From: Spinacia oleracea | Lineage: Eukaryota; Streptophyta; Magnoliopsida; Caryophyllales; Amaranthaceae | Length of the DNA: 64,000 nucleotides | Assembly: GCF_020520425.1 (NCBI RefSeq) | Contig: NC_079487.1 | Span: forward strand, 113,944,141 to 114,008,140 | Direction: 5' to 3' | In this document: in pieces, positions 54,931 to 64,000 of the stretch | Layout of the letters: each line of letters begins with the position of its first letter | How positions within the stretch are numbered: position 1 is the first letter of the stretch | The notes under the pieces: model-generated | What the model was told of the DNA's origin: nothing | Databases searched by the model: none | The model's input: the letters and a program-made list of their open reading frames with translations, nothing else | Position numbers and translations under genes: made by a program

Positions 54931-57900
54931 GAAGCCGGATTCATCGAACCATGCATGTACCCAAAATGGCTGGCCAACGTGGTGATGGTCAAGAAAGCGA
55001 ACGGCTCTTGGCGAATGTGCGTGGATTTCACAGATCTGAACCGAGCCTGCCCCAAAGACTGCTATCCCTTGCCGAGGATAGTTCAATTGGTTGACTCCAC
55101 CAGCGGCCATGCACTGCTCAGCTTCATGGATGCCTTTTCAGGTTACCATCAAGTGTTCATGCACCCCGACGACAGGGCGAAGACAGCATTCATCACGAGC
55201 GCAGGAGTGTTCAACTACAAAATGATGCCCTTCGGCTTGAAAAATGCCGGCGCTACCTACCAGAGGCTAGTTGATCACGTCTTCGCCAACCAGAAAGGGA
55301 GGAACGTCGAGGTCTATGTGGATGACTCCATCGTAAAAAGCATTAAGGAGGAAGACCATGTCAAGGACTTGGCAGAGACCTTCGGAAACCTGAGGAAATA
55401 CAGCATGAAGCTGAACCCAAAAAAATGTGTCTTCGGGGTGAAGTCTGGGAAATTCCTCGGATTCATGGTGAGCGAAAGAGGAATCGATGCGAACCCGGAC
55501 AAAGTCCAAGCAGCGTTGGATCTACCCGAGCCGAGGACCAAGAGAGACGTGCAGAGGCTAACCGGTAGGTTAGCCGCACTAACAAGGTTCATATCAAAAG
55601 CCTCGGACAAGGGAGCCCCTTTCTTCGAAGCACTAAAACCAAAGAGCCTCCCCGGGGGAGAAGCATAACCAGTCAAGAAAAAGGGGGTCCCGAGGAAGGT
55701 GGACCCCGAGCTGACATGGGAGCAGGAGCAAAAAGAGGCTTTTCAGCAACTCAGACCCCACCTAGCTCAACTGCCGACACTAGCCAGACCAAAGGAGGGG
55801 GAAACCCTGTACCTATATGTCGCAGTCAGCCCTGGAACCGTCAGCGCAGTGCTTCTTCGGGAAGAAGAGAAGAAGCAACAGCCAATCTACTTCACCAGCC
55901 GAACACTCACAGGGGCCGAAACTCGGTACCCGCTCATCGAGAAAGTTGCATATGCAGTGGTGGTAGCTGCAAGAAAACTGAGGCCATACTTCGACTCCCA
56001 TCAGATCACAGTACTGACCGACCAACCACTCGAGAAAGTACTCGACAAAATAGAGAGGTCAGGAAGATTGGCTGCCTGGGCCTTCGAACTATCAGAGTTC
56101 GACATCAAATATCAGCCGAGGACCACCATCAAAGCACAGGCGTTGGCAGACTTCTTGGCCGAATGCTCATACCAGGAAATGCTGGATGATACGAAAAGCA
56201 CTTGGGAGGTCTTCACTGACGGATCTTCCACAGTAAACGGCTCAGGAGCAGGAGTTGTACTAATCCCCCCAACGGGGAAAAGCATAGAGTATGCATTGAA
56301 GTTCGGATTCAAAGCAACTAACAACGAGGCCGAATATGAGGCCGCAATCGCAGGAATAGAGCTTTGCTTATCCCTGGAGGCCGAGCACGTTTGCCTCAAA
56401 ACTGATTCCCAGCTTGTAGCCAACCAGATCCGAGGGGAGTATGAGGCCAAGTGGCCCAGCATGACAGCTTACTTAGCGAAAATTAAATCCTTAACGTCAA
56501 AGTTAAGATCCTTTGAAGTCATTCTCATCCCCCGAGGACAAAACACGCAAGCAGACGCACTGTCAAAACTCGCAAGCTCAACACTCATCGACCTAAACAG
56601 GTCGGTCCACGTGGAAGTTCACCAAGAGAGAAGCATTGATTTGCTACCCCCCACAGTATGCAGTTTACGTACCGAACCCAGCTGGATGGACGCAGTAATT
56701 GCATACAAAGAAAGGGGAGAACTTCCCGAAGATAAGCTACAGGCGAGAAAGCTGAAAAGATTCAACAAATGGTTCATCATCAACGCCGAAGGAGAGCTCA
56801 TGAGGAAATCATTCTCCGCTCCGCTGCTAAAATGTGTGGGTCCAACAGACGCTGACTATATCCTAAGAGAAATCCACCTCGGGATATGCGGAAACCACAT
56901 CAGAGGCAGGACCTTGGCACACAAAGCCCTTCGGGCCGGATACTGGTGGCCCACTATGGTTTCCGAGGCAAAGCAGATGGCAAGGAAATGCGAGAAATGC
57001 CAAAAGTTCGCACCAGCTATCCACCAACCAGCTCAAACCTTACAATCAACACTGTATCCCTTACCATTCGCACAGTGGGGGTTAGACATCATTGGTCCCT
57101 TCCCGTCAGCTACGAACCAGAAGAAGTGGTTGATTGTAGGAGTCGACTATTTTAGCAAATGGATCGAAGCTGAGGCTGTCTCCTCCGTCACCGAACCTCA
57201 GGTCCGCAAGTTCATATGGCAGAACATCATCACAAGGTTCGGCATACCAAGACTGATGGTCTTCGACCACGGAAAACAGTTCGACAACACCCCGCTACAA
57301 AAGTGGTGCAAACAGTTCGGCATACACCTAGCTTACTCGGCAGTTTGCCACCCACAAAGCAACGGGCAAGCCGAAGCTGCAAACAAACTCATCCTCAACG
57401 CATCAAGAAAAGAGTCGAGGATGACAAAAACAAGTGGTTAGAAGAGCTACCCGGAACGCTATGGTCCCTTCGGACCACCGAGAAAGAAGCTACTGGGCAA
57501 ACACCGTTCCACCTTGTATACGGATCCGAAGCTGTCATCCCTGTGGAAATCGGAACAGAAAGCTTGAGGATCCAGGCATACAACAGGTATGATGGACTCC
57601 AAGGAGAAAGCAACAACCAACTTCTGTCTGAAGCTCTCGACCTACTAGACGAAGCTCGGAACGATGCGAGGACACTCAACGCAGCTTATTTGCAGAGGGT
57701 CAACAAGCATTACAATCGAAGAGTCAACGCCAGACCCCTAAAAGTCGGTGATCTAGTACTCAGAAACGCCGCCTCAGTTCAGAAAGGACGGATCCATGGC
57801 AAACTCTCAGCCACCTGGGAAGGACCATACATCATCCATTCCGAAAAAAGGCCAGGCACATTTATGCTGAAACAGTTAGATGGAACAACCTTGAAGAACC

Positions 57901-57938
57901 ATTGGAATACCGACGTTCTCAAGAAATATTTTGTATGA
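54931..57938 (+). pseudogene. Gypsy pol remainder: RT, RNase H, archaeal RNase H, integrase
   Basis: Continues the gag frame: RT with WRMCVDFTDLNRACPKD, FSGYHQVFMHPDD and catalytic VYVDDSIVK (about 55312). TAA at 55666-55668 interrupts the connection. Then RNase H (TSRTLTGAETRYPLIEK), archaeal-type RNase H (VFTDGSSTVNGSGAG, about 56212; NNEAEYEAAIAG; QADALSKLAS) and integrase: HHCC zinc finger at about 56877-57005, catalytic Asp in LDIIGPF (57085) and Asp in VFDHGKQF (57261, usually SDNG), Glu in GQAEAANK (57364). A one-base loss near 57395-57405 shifts the frame; the C-terminus then runs open to TGA at 57938 (WNTDVLKKYFV). Confidence 0.93.
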
Positions 57939-58329
57939 TCCCTGTCTGTAAACCAAGTAAGTTGTTTAATGAGAAGAGGAAAGCCGTTTGGCACCATGTG
58001 TTTCATTAAACCTATCTCTATATTTCAAATTCATTGTCCCTTTATATATACATGCAGCCTCGGATCTGATCAATCCGAGACTAAAAGTAGGTTGACTTTG
58101 CCCATTCCTTGATAAAATGCAAGAAATGACCAAATCATACACTTCGGGGAATCGTCCAGAATCCTCGGATTCGCGATACCCAGATAAACCTTGTTCGCAA
58201 CAAACAGTCGCCCGAATCAAGTTATAAAACTTCGGCTCAGATCCACGGATCGCCAAAGTCATAACTAAGAGGCAGACTAGCGATCTCTTGCCCAGGTTTC
58301 CGAACCACAAGAGATCGGAAGAACAATTC

Positions 58330-58625
58330 AGACCTCTGAGCAGATCGACGGATTTGAAGAGTCTGGAAATTAAAGAGTCTCTTAGTAGATCTACGTATTT
58401 GAAGAACTCGCAAAATTAAAGAGTCTCTTAGAAGATCTACGGATTTGAAGAACTCGCAAAATTAAAGAATCTCTTAGCAGATCTACGGATTTGAAGAACT
58501 CGCAAAATTAAAGAGTCTCTTAGCAGATCTACGGATTTGAAGAACTCGCAAAATTAAAGAGTCTCTTAGCAGGTCTACGGATTTGAAGAGCTCGCAAAAT
58601 CAAAGGGTTTCTTAGCAAGTCTGCA
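58330..58625 (+). repeat. 46-bp tandem repeat in the gypsy 3' region
   Basis: About six copies of a 46-bp unit containing AAAGAGTCTCTTAGCAGATC, CTACGGATTTGAAGAACTCG and CAAAATT. The central copies are nearly identical; the outer ones diverge. Tandem arrays between pol and the 3' LTR are known in Tat-type elements. Confidence 0.93.
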
Positions 58626-58982
58626 AAAAAGAAGAGCTCGAAAATCTACGGATTCAAAGGCAAAGACTTAAAACTTCGAAAGTGCAAAAAATTGAAAAGA
58701 GGCAGCCAAGTAACAAACATTCATTTTTCATTCAATATTCGGGGGAAGTACAAATACATCAAACAGCTCGGTGCATACCCGAGGACCCTCAAAAATTGAA
58801 AACAAAATGAAACAGTTAAAATCGGCAGCCATCAACAGACAATACCGGCCTACCGAAGTACTAAGAAAGCAAAAAGAAACAAGTACAACGCAGCGCCGAG
58901 GCAAAAGGGGGAAAGGCAAGCACACATTCGGAAGTCCTCAACTGGAACCAACCGACTCTGAAGAAGACGACTGCCCGAATCC

Positions 58983-61900
58983 CTAACTCTTGGGAGTCTC
59001 AGGAGCAGCCCCTAGGGAAGCATCCTTCGAAGAACCCCCAGCGGTAGTGTCGCCTTCGGAGTTCGCCTTCTGGGCCCGAGCCTCTTCAAGAGCAGCTTGG
59101 CGTTCAGCTTCAGCTTCGTCTCGATCAGCCTGGCACTCCACCAAGTGATCCTGGGCCCGCATCCAGAGAGGCACTTTCTCATTCCAAGGGAAATGAGGCA
59201 TGTGCTTCGCAAACATGCGCCGAGCACCCAGGATACTATTCCAATACTGCTCTCTACACTGATCAGCAGTGTAGAGGTCAACTCGCTCTTGCTCCAACTT
59301 CCGAATGGCCGCATCCTTCTCTCGGATCTTCAACTGGAGAACAGGCACCTTGTCAGCTTGGTTTTGAATCATCTCCCGATTCTTGACAAACTGACAAAGC
59401 CTCGCCTCCGCATCCTGGCTCTGCTTATCGGCCGCCTCAAATTTAGACGTCATCTCCTTGAGAAGTCTGTCTTTTTCTTCAAGTTCGCTCGCAAACTGGG
59501 CGGCCATATCTTTCCTCTCCTTATCGAAGGAAGCTATTTTTTCAGCATCCTCTTCGACTCGGAAGGTGAGCTTTCCAACTTCGGCCCCGATCTGCTCAGC
59601 AGAAGCTCTAGCCTCGCGACTGTACTGAAGGTACAGCTGCTTGACCTCCACAAGCTCGGAAAAGAGCTGCCCAGCCTTCTGGTCCAAGATAGGAATATCA
59701 CGAGCGTAAGCCTCCTAATACCTCCTCAGTTGTCTCTCCTCAACCGAGCTGCACTCGGAAGCGAACGAGGACCAAAAAACAGCCTGGGAGCGAAGGAAAG
59801 ATGAGCAAAAATAGGAAAAACATAAAACACAAACACTACTCAAAGAGAAAATCCAACACTTACCTCATTCAGGTAGTACTGGGCCATCATAGCCGGGTTC
59901 CTCTCTTCAGCGCCAGGAACCCTCCACTGCGGATTGGCCCGAAGAAGATTCTCCCGAGCAGCTTCGGGACCCACTAAAGATCCCACGTGGGCCATGGGAT
60001 TCTCTCCCAAAACCGGAGCCCTAGCATACCGAGCCATCGCCTCCCTTACTTCCTCGGGGACTCGTTTCAGCGGGACATCCGAGCAAGGGTCAGCATGGAT
60101 CAATCTATCCAGGGCCGAGGTCGAAGTAGAACCCAAAGTTGAGTTTCGCCTCTTCCTCGTCAGACCCTGTTCGGGCTGCTCCTCCTCAGCAGAGGGAACA
60201 TCCTTCTCAGCCTCGGGAACCTCAACATTGGGGTCCGTGAGATCCACCATCTCCTTATCTGGACTTCTCTCTCTTTCGAGAGGAACGTCAGCAGATTCCT
60301 TCTTCTCCTCGGCCACGATAGGGACATCCGAGCCAGGAACAAAGTCGGCTTCAATCGCCTCCATCACCTTGGTGATATCCTGAATCTCGATCCCTAAAGC
60401 AGTAGACGGCTTCAGCGGAGAGGGGATGGTATCTTCCTCGGCCAACGGCTGATCCACGGGCGGCGGTTCCGCAACCACCACACTCTTTAACTTCTGCCCT
60501 GGCAAGGGCATGAAGTGAAGAAGATTCTTGGGAGGAGGCATATCTTCCGAAACCGTTTCCTACAAAACAAGCGTTCAAAGATCAGCTTTGAAAAAGGAAA
60601 AGACGGACTACAAGAAAACTCCCAAGTCAGAGAAAATCCCAAGTCGGAGACCAAGGATCAATAAATTTAGAGGAAGACAAAAGAGGAAAAAAAGAAAAAA
60701 AGTGAAGTACCCGGTTCCTAGATAAAGAGATATCTATCCGAGCCGGAGATGAAACCGAAGGAACGGCACGCGGCACAGCGTCAGTCCCAGGACCCTAGAA
60801 AGATGGTCCAGGACCAAGACGTTAGCCGACGGCCAACCAAAGAGAAAGAAAAGACAAACAAAAACCGAGCCTATAGAAACACTCACCGGATCCGAAGTTG
60901 TCCTCAAAGTAGGAAGCACGACCTTCACTGGAACAGCTTCGGGAGAGGAGGCAGAATCCCACGGATCAGCTCGAACTTCGGATATCCGAGCAACACCCGA
61001 AGGAGACAACACGTAATCCTTCAGGCGAGGATTACGAGGATTCTCTTTCCCGAACTTGTAATCAGGAGCCGAATCGTGAATAGTCTTCAGATCCAAAGAG
61101 ATGCCCAAAATCTCAGGATCAAGGCAGCTAAAGCCGTACTCTGCAAAAACAAAGCACAAAACGAGTCAGTAAAACGAAGGAAAAAAGAGGAGGACAAACT
61201 CACTGAAACACGGTCCCAGCCGAAAGACACCTACCCCTGTCAAAAATCCTGCTGAGACCGGCGACAGCAAGAATGTCCTCCCGCAAGATGTAGTTAAGGT
61301 TCGGAAGCCAGCTAGACGGCAGTTTATAATTATCCTCCCGAGCCAAGAACCACTGGAGGAGATCCACGTAGTGGTGATGGTTCCGATCCGGAGCAGCCAC
61401 GCCCCCCATATCAGGATCAGGAGTCACAAACCACTTTGGAGGGCGATAAAAATTGGGGTGCTTCGGATCCGTCGGCACGCGAACAAGCAACCACTCCGTC
61501 TTCCACTTATGGTCAGAGCTAAGGTAAGGGTATGCCGTAATATAGTTCGGCTCCCCTCTCCTTCGGGACTTTTTGTTGATGATGGTCCACCAACCATACC
61601 CATCACCCTTGGAAGCATGGTTGAAAGACAGATCGTGGAGATCCCGAAAAACGGCGACAGAGCAGGGAAAGTTAACAAAGTCGCACACCCATCTAAATCC
61701 GATGATGTGCCTCATAGACTTGGGTGTAAGTTGGGCCAAACTGATGTTGTACGACACCAGGAGCTCGGAAATGAATGGATCCAAGGGAAAACGGAGACCG
61801 TTCTCCAAGTGATGGGTGTACACAGAGATGAACCCCCTCGGCGGATGAGTCACCCGAGGACGCTCCTGATCGGGAAGCTCACACCAGTACCCCAAGGCGT

Positions 61901-62307
61901 GCTGGATTCCGTATAGCTCCTCGGCCCTCCGATGGTAGTTCCCCAGCTTCGCCTCCACTAACCAGTCACCACTGACCGATTTCTCCAACGGACCATCGAT
62001 CTTGGTGGTCTCATGCAAGATCGGGGCATACTTGCCCTTCGGATCAGCTTCAGTCCAATGAACCGGAAACTCAGGGTAAGGACGGCGTACACCCGAAGAA
62101 CCAGCTTTCTTACCAGAAGCAGCACGTTCAGACACCAGACCCGCCAACAGCACCATCTTTGGAAGCATCCCAACCAGTCGAACGCTTCTCCACCGGCCTC
62201 TCCGAAGGCCCACCCCTTGAAGTCTTCTGTACCCTTCCCGAAGGCACATCCTCCCTCTCACTAGAAGAGCCAACGACGAACTTGCTTTTTCCCTTATTCT
62301 TTGCCAT
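58983..62307 (-). pseudogene. Antisense gene of the Tat element (PF04195-like), five exons
   Basis: Minus-strand exons inferred from GT-AG borders and open phase: 62307-61235, 61140-60887, 60794-60711, 60559-59864, 59783-58983 (about 970 codons). The first exon has the putative gypsy-type transposon domain (PPRGFISVYTHHLENGLRFP, LLVSYNISLAQLTPKSMRHI, then a WWTI motif), as in antisense ORFs of Retand-like elements. Exon 4 is acidic with a basic RKRR cluster. Exon 5 is a long coiled coil (Glu/Lys/Ala-rich, residues with heptads). Function unknown, possibly nuclear. Lesions: the ATG frame hits TGA at 62130-62128, so an indel lies shortly before it; TAG at 59717-59715 interrupts exon 5. Confidence 0.78.
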
Positions 62308-62562
62308 GGTCGCGAATTCTCGGTCTAGGGTTTAGATTGAGGAGTAGAGGAAAGAACGAAAAAGTAAGAAAAATTCATAAGCAAGTTACCTTTTTCCGAA
62401 GCGGAATTCGCCGACAAAGCGAACGACACAAGTTCCCGAAGTCTAGAGCTGACCGAATTCCGTAGATCTGAAGAAACTCGAAAACTGCGATCGCCAGAAA
62501 AAGAGAGGAAGTGTGTTTGAAAGAGAGAGAAAGTAAAAGTTTGAAAAGAGCTAAGCGCCCAG

Positions 62563-62570
62563 TATTTATA
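62563..62570 (-). promoter_or_regulatory. TATA box of the antisense gene
   Basis: TATAAATA on the minus strand (within CTATAAATACTGGG), 256 bp upstream of the antisense ATG, lying inside the element just before the 3' LTR. This suggests the antisense gene has its own promoter. Confidence 0.55.
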
Positions 62571-62734
62571 GAAAAAAAAGAGGCGCATCAACTTCTTTTC
62601 AAACCCACGATCTCCACGACACAATACAAGTCCCAACACTTGTCATCAATGCAAATCACCCCTTTTCAAAAAAAAGAGAGGGAACTTTTGGACTTCTGAC
62701 AACTGGAAACCCACCCATTTGATTCTAAATGGAC

Positions 62735-62752
62735 CGGGTCTGGGGGACATGT
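62735..62752 (+). other. Polypurine tract of the gypsy element
   Basis: GGGTCTGGGGGACATGT directly before the 3' LTR, the plus-strand priming site. Interrupted by pyrimidines but placed as expected. Confidence 0.5.
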
Positions 62753-63180
62753 TGTTTGGGCTCCCAATTGATATTCAATTGGGCCACTAAGTCCAAACCC
62801 CAATGGCTCTAAACAACAGCATCAAACCTACCACTATGGCTATTCGGCCATCCATTAAGGCCCAAGGCCCAATAGCAATAAATGACCTATGGGCATTTAT
62901 TATGCAAACACTATAAATAGGCCACCAAGGCTCACACCTCAAGGTACGTCCAATTTATTGCCTTAAGACTACTCTTCTAGAGAACTTCTCTCTAGAATCC
63001 GAGCATCGTTCTTACTTAGGCATCGGAGGGGCTTTCCTCGGAAACACCCCCGAGGCTAGTGACTTTGCTCTTGTGCAGGTGAATTCGGACTCGACTCATT
63101 CAAGCAAGCAAGATCTTCAACACATACGAAAAGGGCCTTCATTCGAAGCCCATTGTTTCCTCTCTTACAACACCGGAACA
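62753..63180 (+). repeat. 3' LTR of the gypsy element
   Basis: 428 bp, identical to the 5' LTR except at 62798 and 63115. Confidence 0.96.
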
Positions 63181-63300
63181 GTTCGTATTGACTCCCGGGG
63201 TATCCTAGGTCATTTGTGACGTTCTCAGGCCCAGAGAAGTTAGAGGCTCGAACGCTTTCCATATTTGCACAACAAATTCTTTGTTAAATTGCATTAAGTC
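63181..63300. repeat. Resumed satellite unit
   Basis: After the GTTCG duplication, TCATTTGTGACGTTCTCAGG and AGAGAAGTTAGAGGCTCGAA match the satellite motif seen at 50568-51465, showing the gypsy element split one array. Confidence 0.6.
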
Positions 63301-63623
63301 TTTCAGAGGTGTGATAAATAAAGTTCATGATAATGCAAACACAAACATGACAGATGAGGCATATGGAGATCGATGTATGGTAAAAATTGCAAAGGCTTTG
63401 ATTAAACTTCAAAAATGAATTGCTCACTTAGAGAATTTAACACTTTTAAACCACTCCCCACCTTCTCATGATCATCATTACACTGCGTGAGAATCAACAT
63501 ATAGATAAACAAAAAATTGAATGAACAACAGGTTTTTTCTGTACTCGAAAGCTTATAATAGGGTCTTCTACCAAAGAGAGGACGATCTGAAAAAAAAAAA
63601 TTGAACCCATTTCGTCAAAAAGC
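63301..63623. other. Spacer and actin 3' UTR
   Basis: No gene in the first part. The sequence next to 63624 is the 3' UTR of the minus-strand actin gene. Confidence 0.5.
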
Positions 63624-64000
63624 TTAGAAGCATTTTCTGTGGACAATTGATGGCCCAGATTCATCATACTCGGCCTTTGCAATCCACATCTGCAATACGG
63701 TAAAGAGCATATTAGATTATTAGGTAGGGGAAATAGATAAGAATAATGATGATTGTAAAAACTGTGAAATTTAAGTTGAAAATTGAAAGATGTCAACCTG
63801 CTGGAATGTACTGAGGGATGCCAAGATAGAACCTCCGATCCAGACACTGTATTTTCTCTCAGGAGGTGCCACCACCTTGATCTTCATACTGCTCGGGGCT
63901 AAGGCTGTAATTTCCTTGCTCATTCTGTCAGCAATACCCGGGAACATAGTAGTACCACCACTGAGAACAATGTTCCCGTATAGATCCTTCCTAATATCCA
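63624..64000 (-). CDS. ACT: Actin, last two exons (partial)
   Basis: The minus strand gives the actin C-terminus. The exon from the window edge to 63798 reads [55 protein letters not shown] and LSTFQQ, ending at a GT donor (63797-63796). The final exon 63689-63624 reads [20 protein letters not shown] then F and TAA. The intron between Gln and Met is the conserved last intron of plant actin genes. Actin forms cytoplasmic and nuclear microfilaments and binds ATP and profilin. No lesion is visible in the 88 residues seen, so it is likely functional. The first three-quarters lie beyond the window. Confidence 0.97.

Larger units (their letters stand above)
51692..63180 (+). mobile_element. Ty3-gypsy retrotransposon, Tat/Retand lineage, 11.5 kb
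   Basis: A perfect 5-bp target duplication GTTCG (51687-51691 and 63181-63185) encloses two 428-bp LTRs that differ at only two positions. In order: 5' LTR, primer site, gag-protease, RT-RNase H-archaeal-type RNase H-integrase, a 46-bp tandem array, a spliced antisense gene, polypurine tract, 3' LTR. An extra archaeal-type RNase H and an antisense gene between pol and the 3' LTR are traits of the Tat branch (Retand, Grande, RIRE2). Pol has two stops and a frameshift, so this copy is not autonomous. Confidence 0.95.

Overview
This is 64 kb of plant nuclear DNA: spliced genes with GT-AG introns, a nuclear tRNA gene, and very dense plant transposon families (Stowaway and Tourist MITEs, MULEs, Helitrons, tRNA-derived SINEs, Ty1-copia, Ty3-gypsy of the Tat/Retand type). 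Gene structure says dicot. The very frequent ACTCCCTCCGT/TACTCCGTA words and the Retand-like element fit Caryophyllales, perhaps the spinach/beet family, but that placement is inference only.

Host genes, left to right: a diverged NMD3-like 60S ribosome export adaptor (minus, about 3.9-6.1 kb); a secreted GH17 beta-1,3-glucanase with a C-terminal X8/CBM43 domain (plus, 12.3-16.0 kb, four exons); an intronless member of a conserved but uncharacterised plant protein family (plus, 18.8-19.5 kb); a tRNA-Lys(CUU) gene (minus, 36.5 kb); ALG5, the dolichyl-phosphate glucosyltransferase of N-glycan assembly (plus, 43.6-49.3 kb, ten exons); and the 3' end of an actin gene (minus, 63.6 kb to the window edge). 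The genes are unrelated and form no functional cluster.

The rest is mobile DNA. 0-1 kb: a gutted copia element. 7-12 kb: MITEs, including a Stowaway carrying three abutting Tourist-like elements, and a 1.16-kb MULE with a perfect 9-bp target duplication. 20-26 kb: more MITEs and a 3.9-kb Helitron carrying a relic RPA-like gene and an unusual array of inverted repeats. 27-36 kb: a SINE, a Helitron terminus, a degenerate copia element with both LTRs, and a truncated long-LTR copia-like element. 37.7-42.7 kb: two MULEs of one family. The larger is a Pack-MULE holding pieces of a histone H2B gene and of a DUF26 cysteine-rich receptor/secretory protein gene on opposite strands. 50.5-63.3 kb: a roughly 300-bp satellite array split by an 11.5-kb Tat-lineage gypsy element. 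That element has near-identical LTRs, a broken gag-pol, a 46-bp tandem array and a five-exon antisense gene with its own TATA box.

I see no wholly new system. The items most worth following up are the double-capture Pack-MULE, the antisense gene of the gypsy element, the inverted-repeat array in the Helitron, and the NMD3 paralogue with an altered N-terminus.
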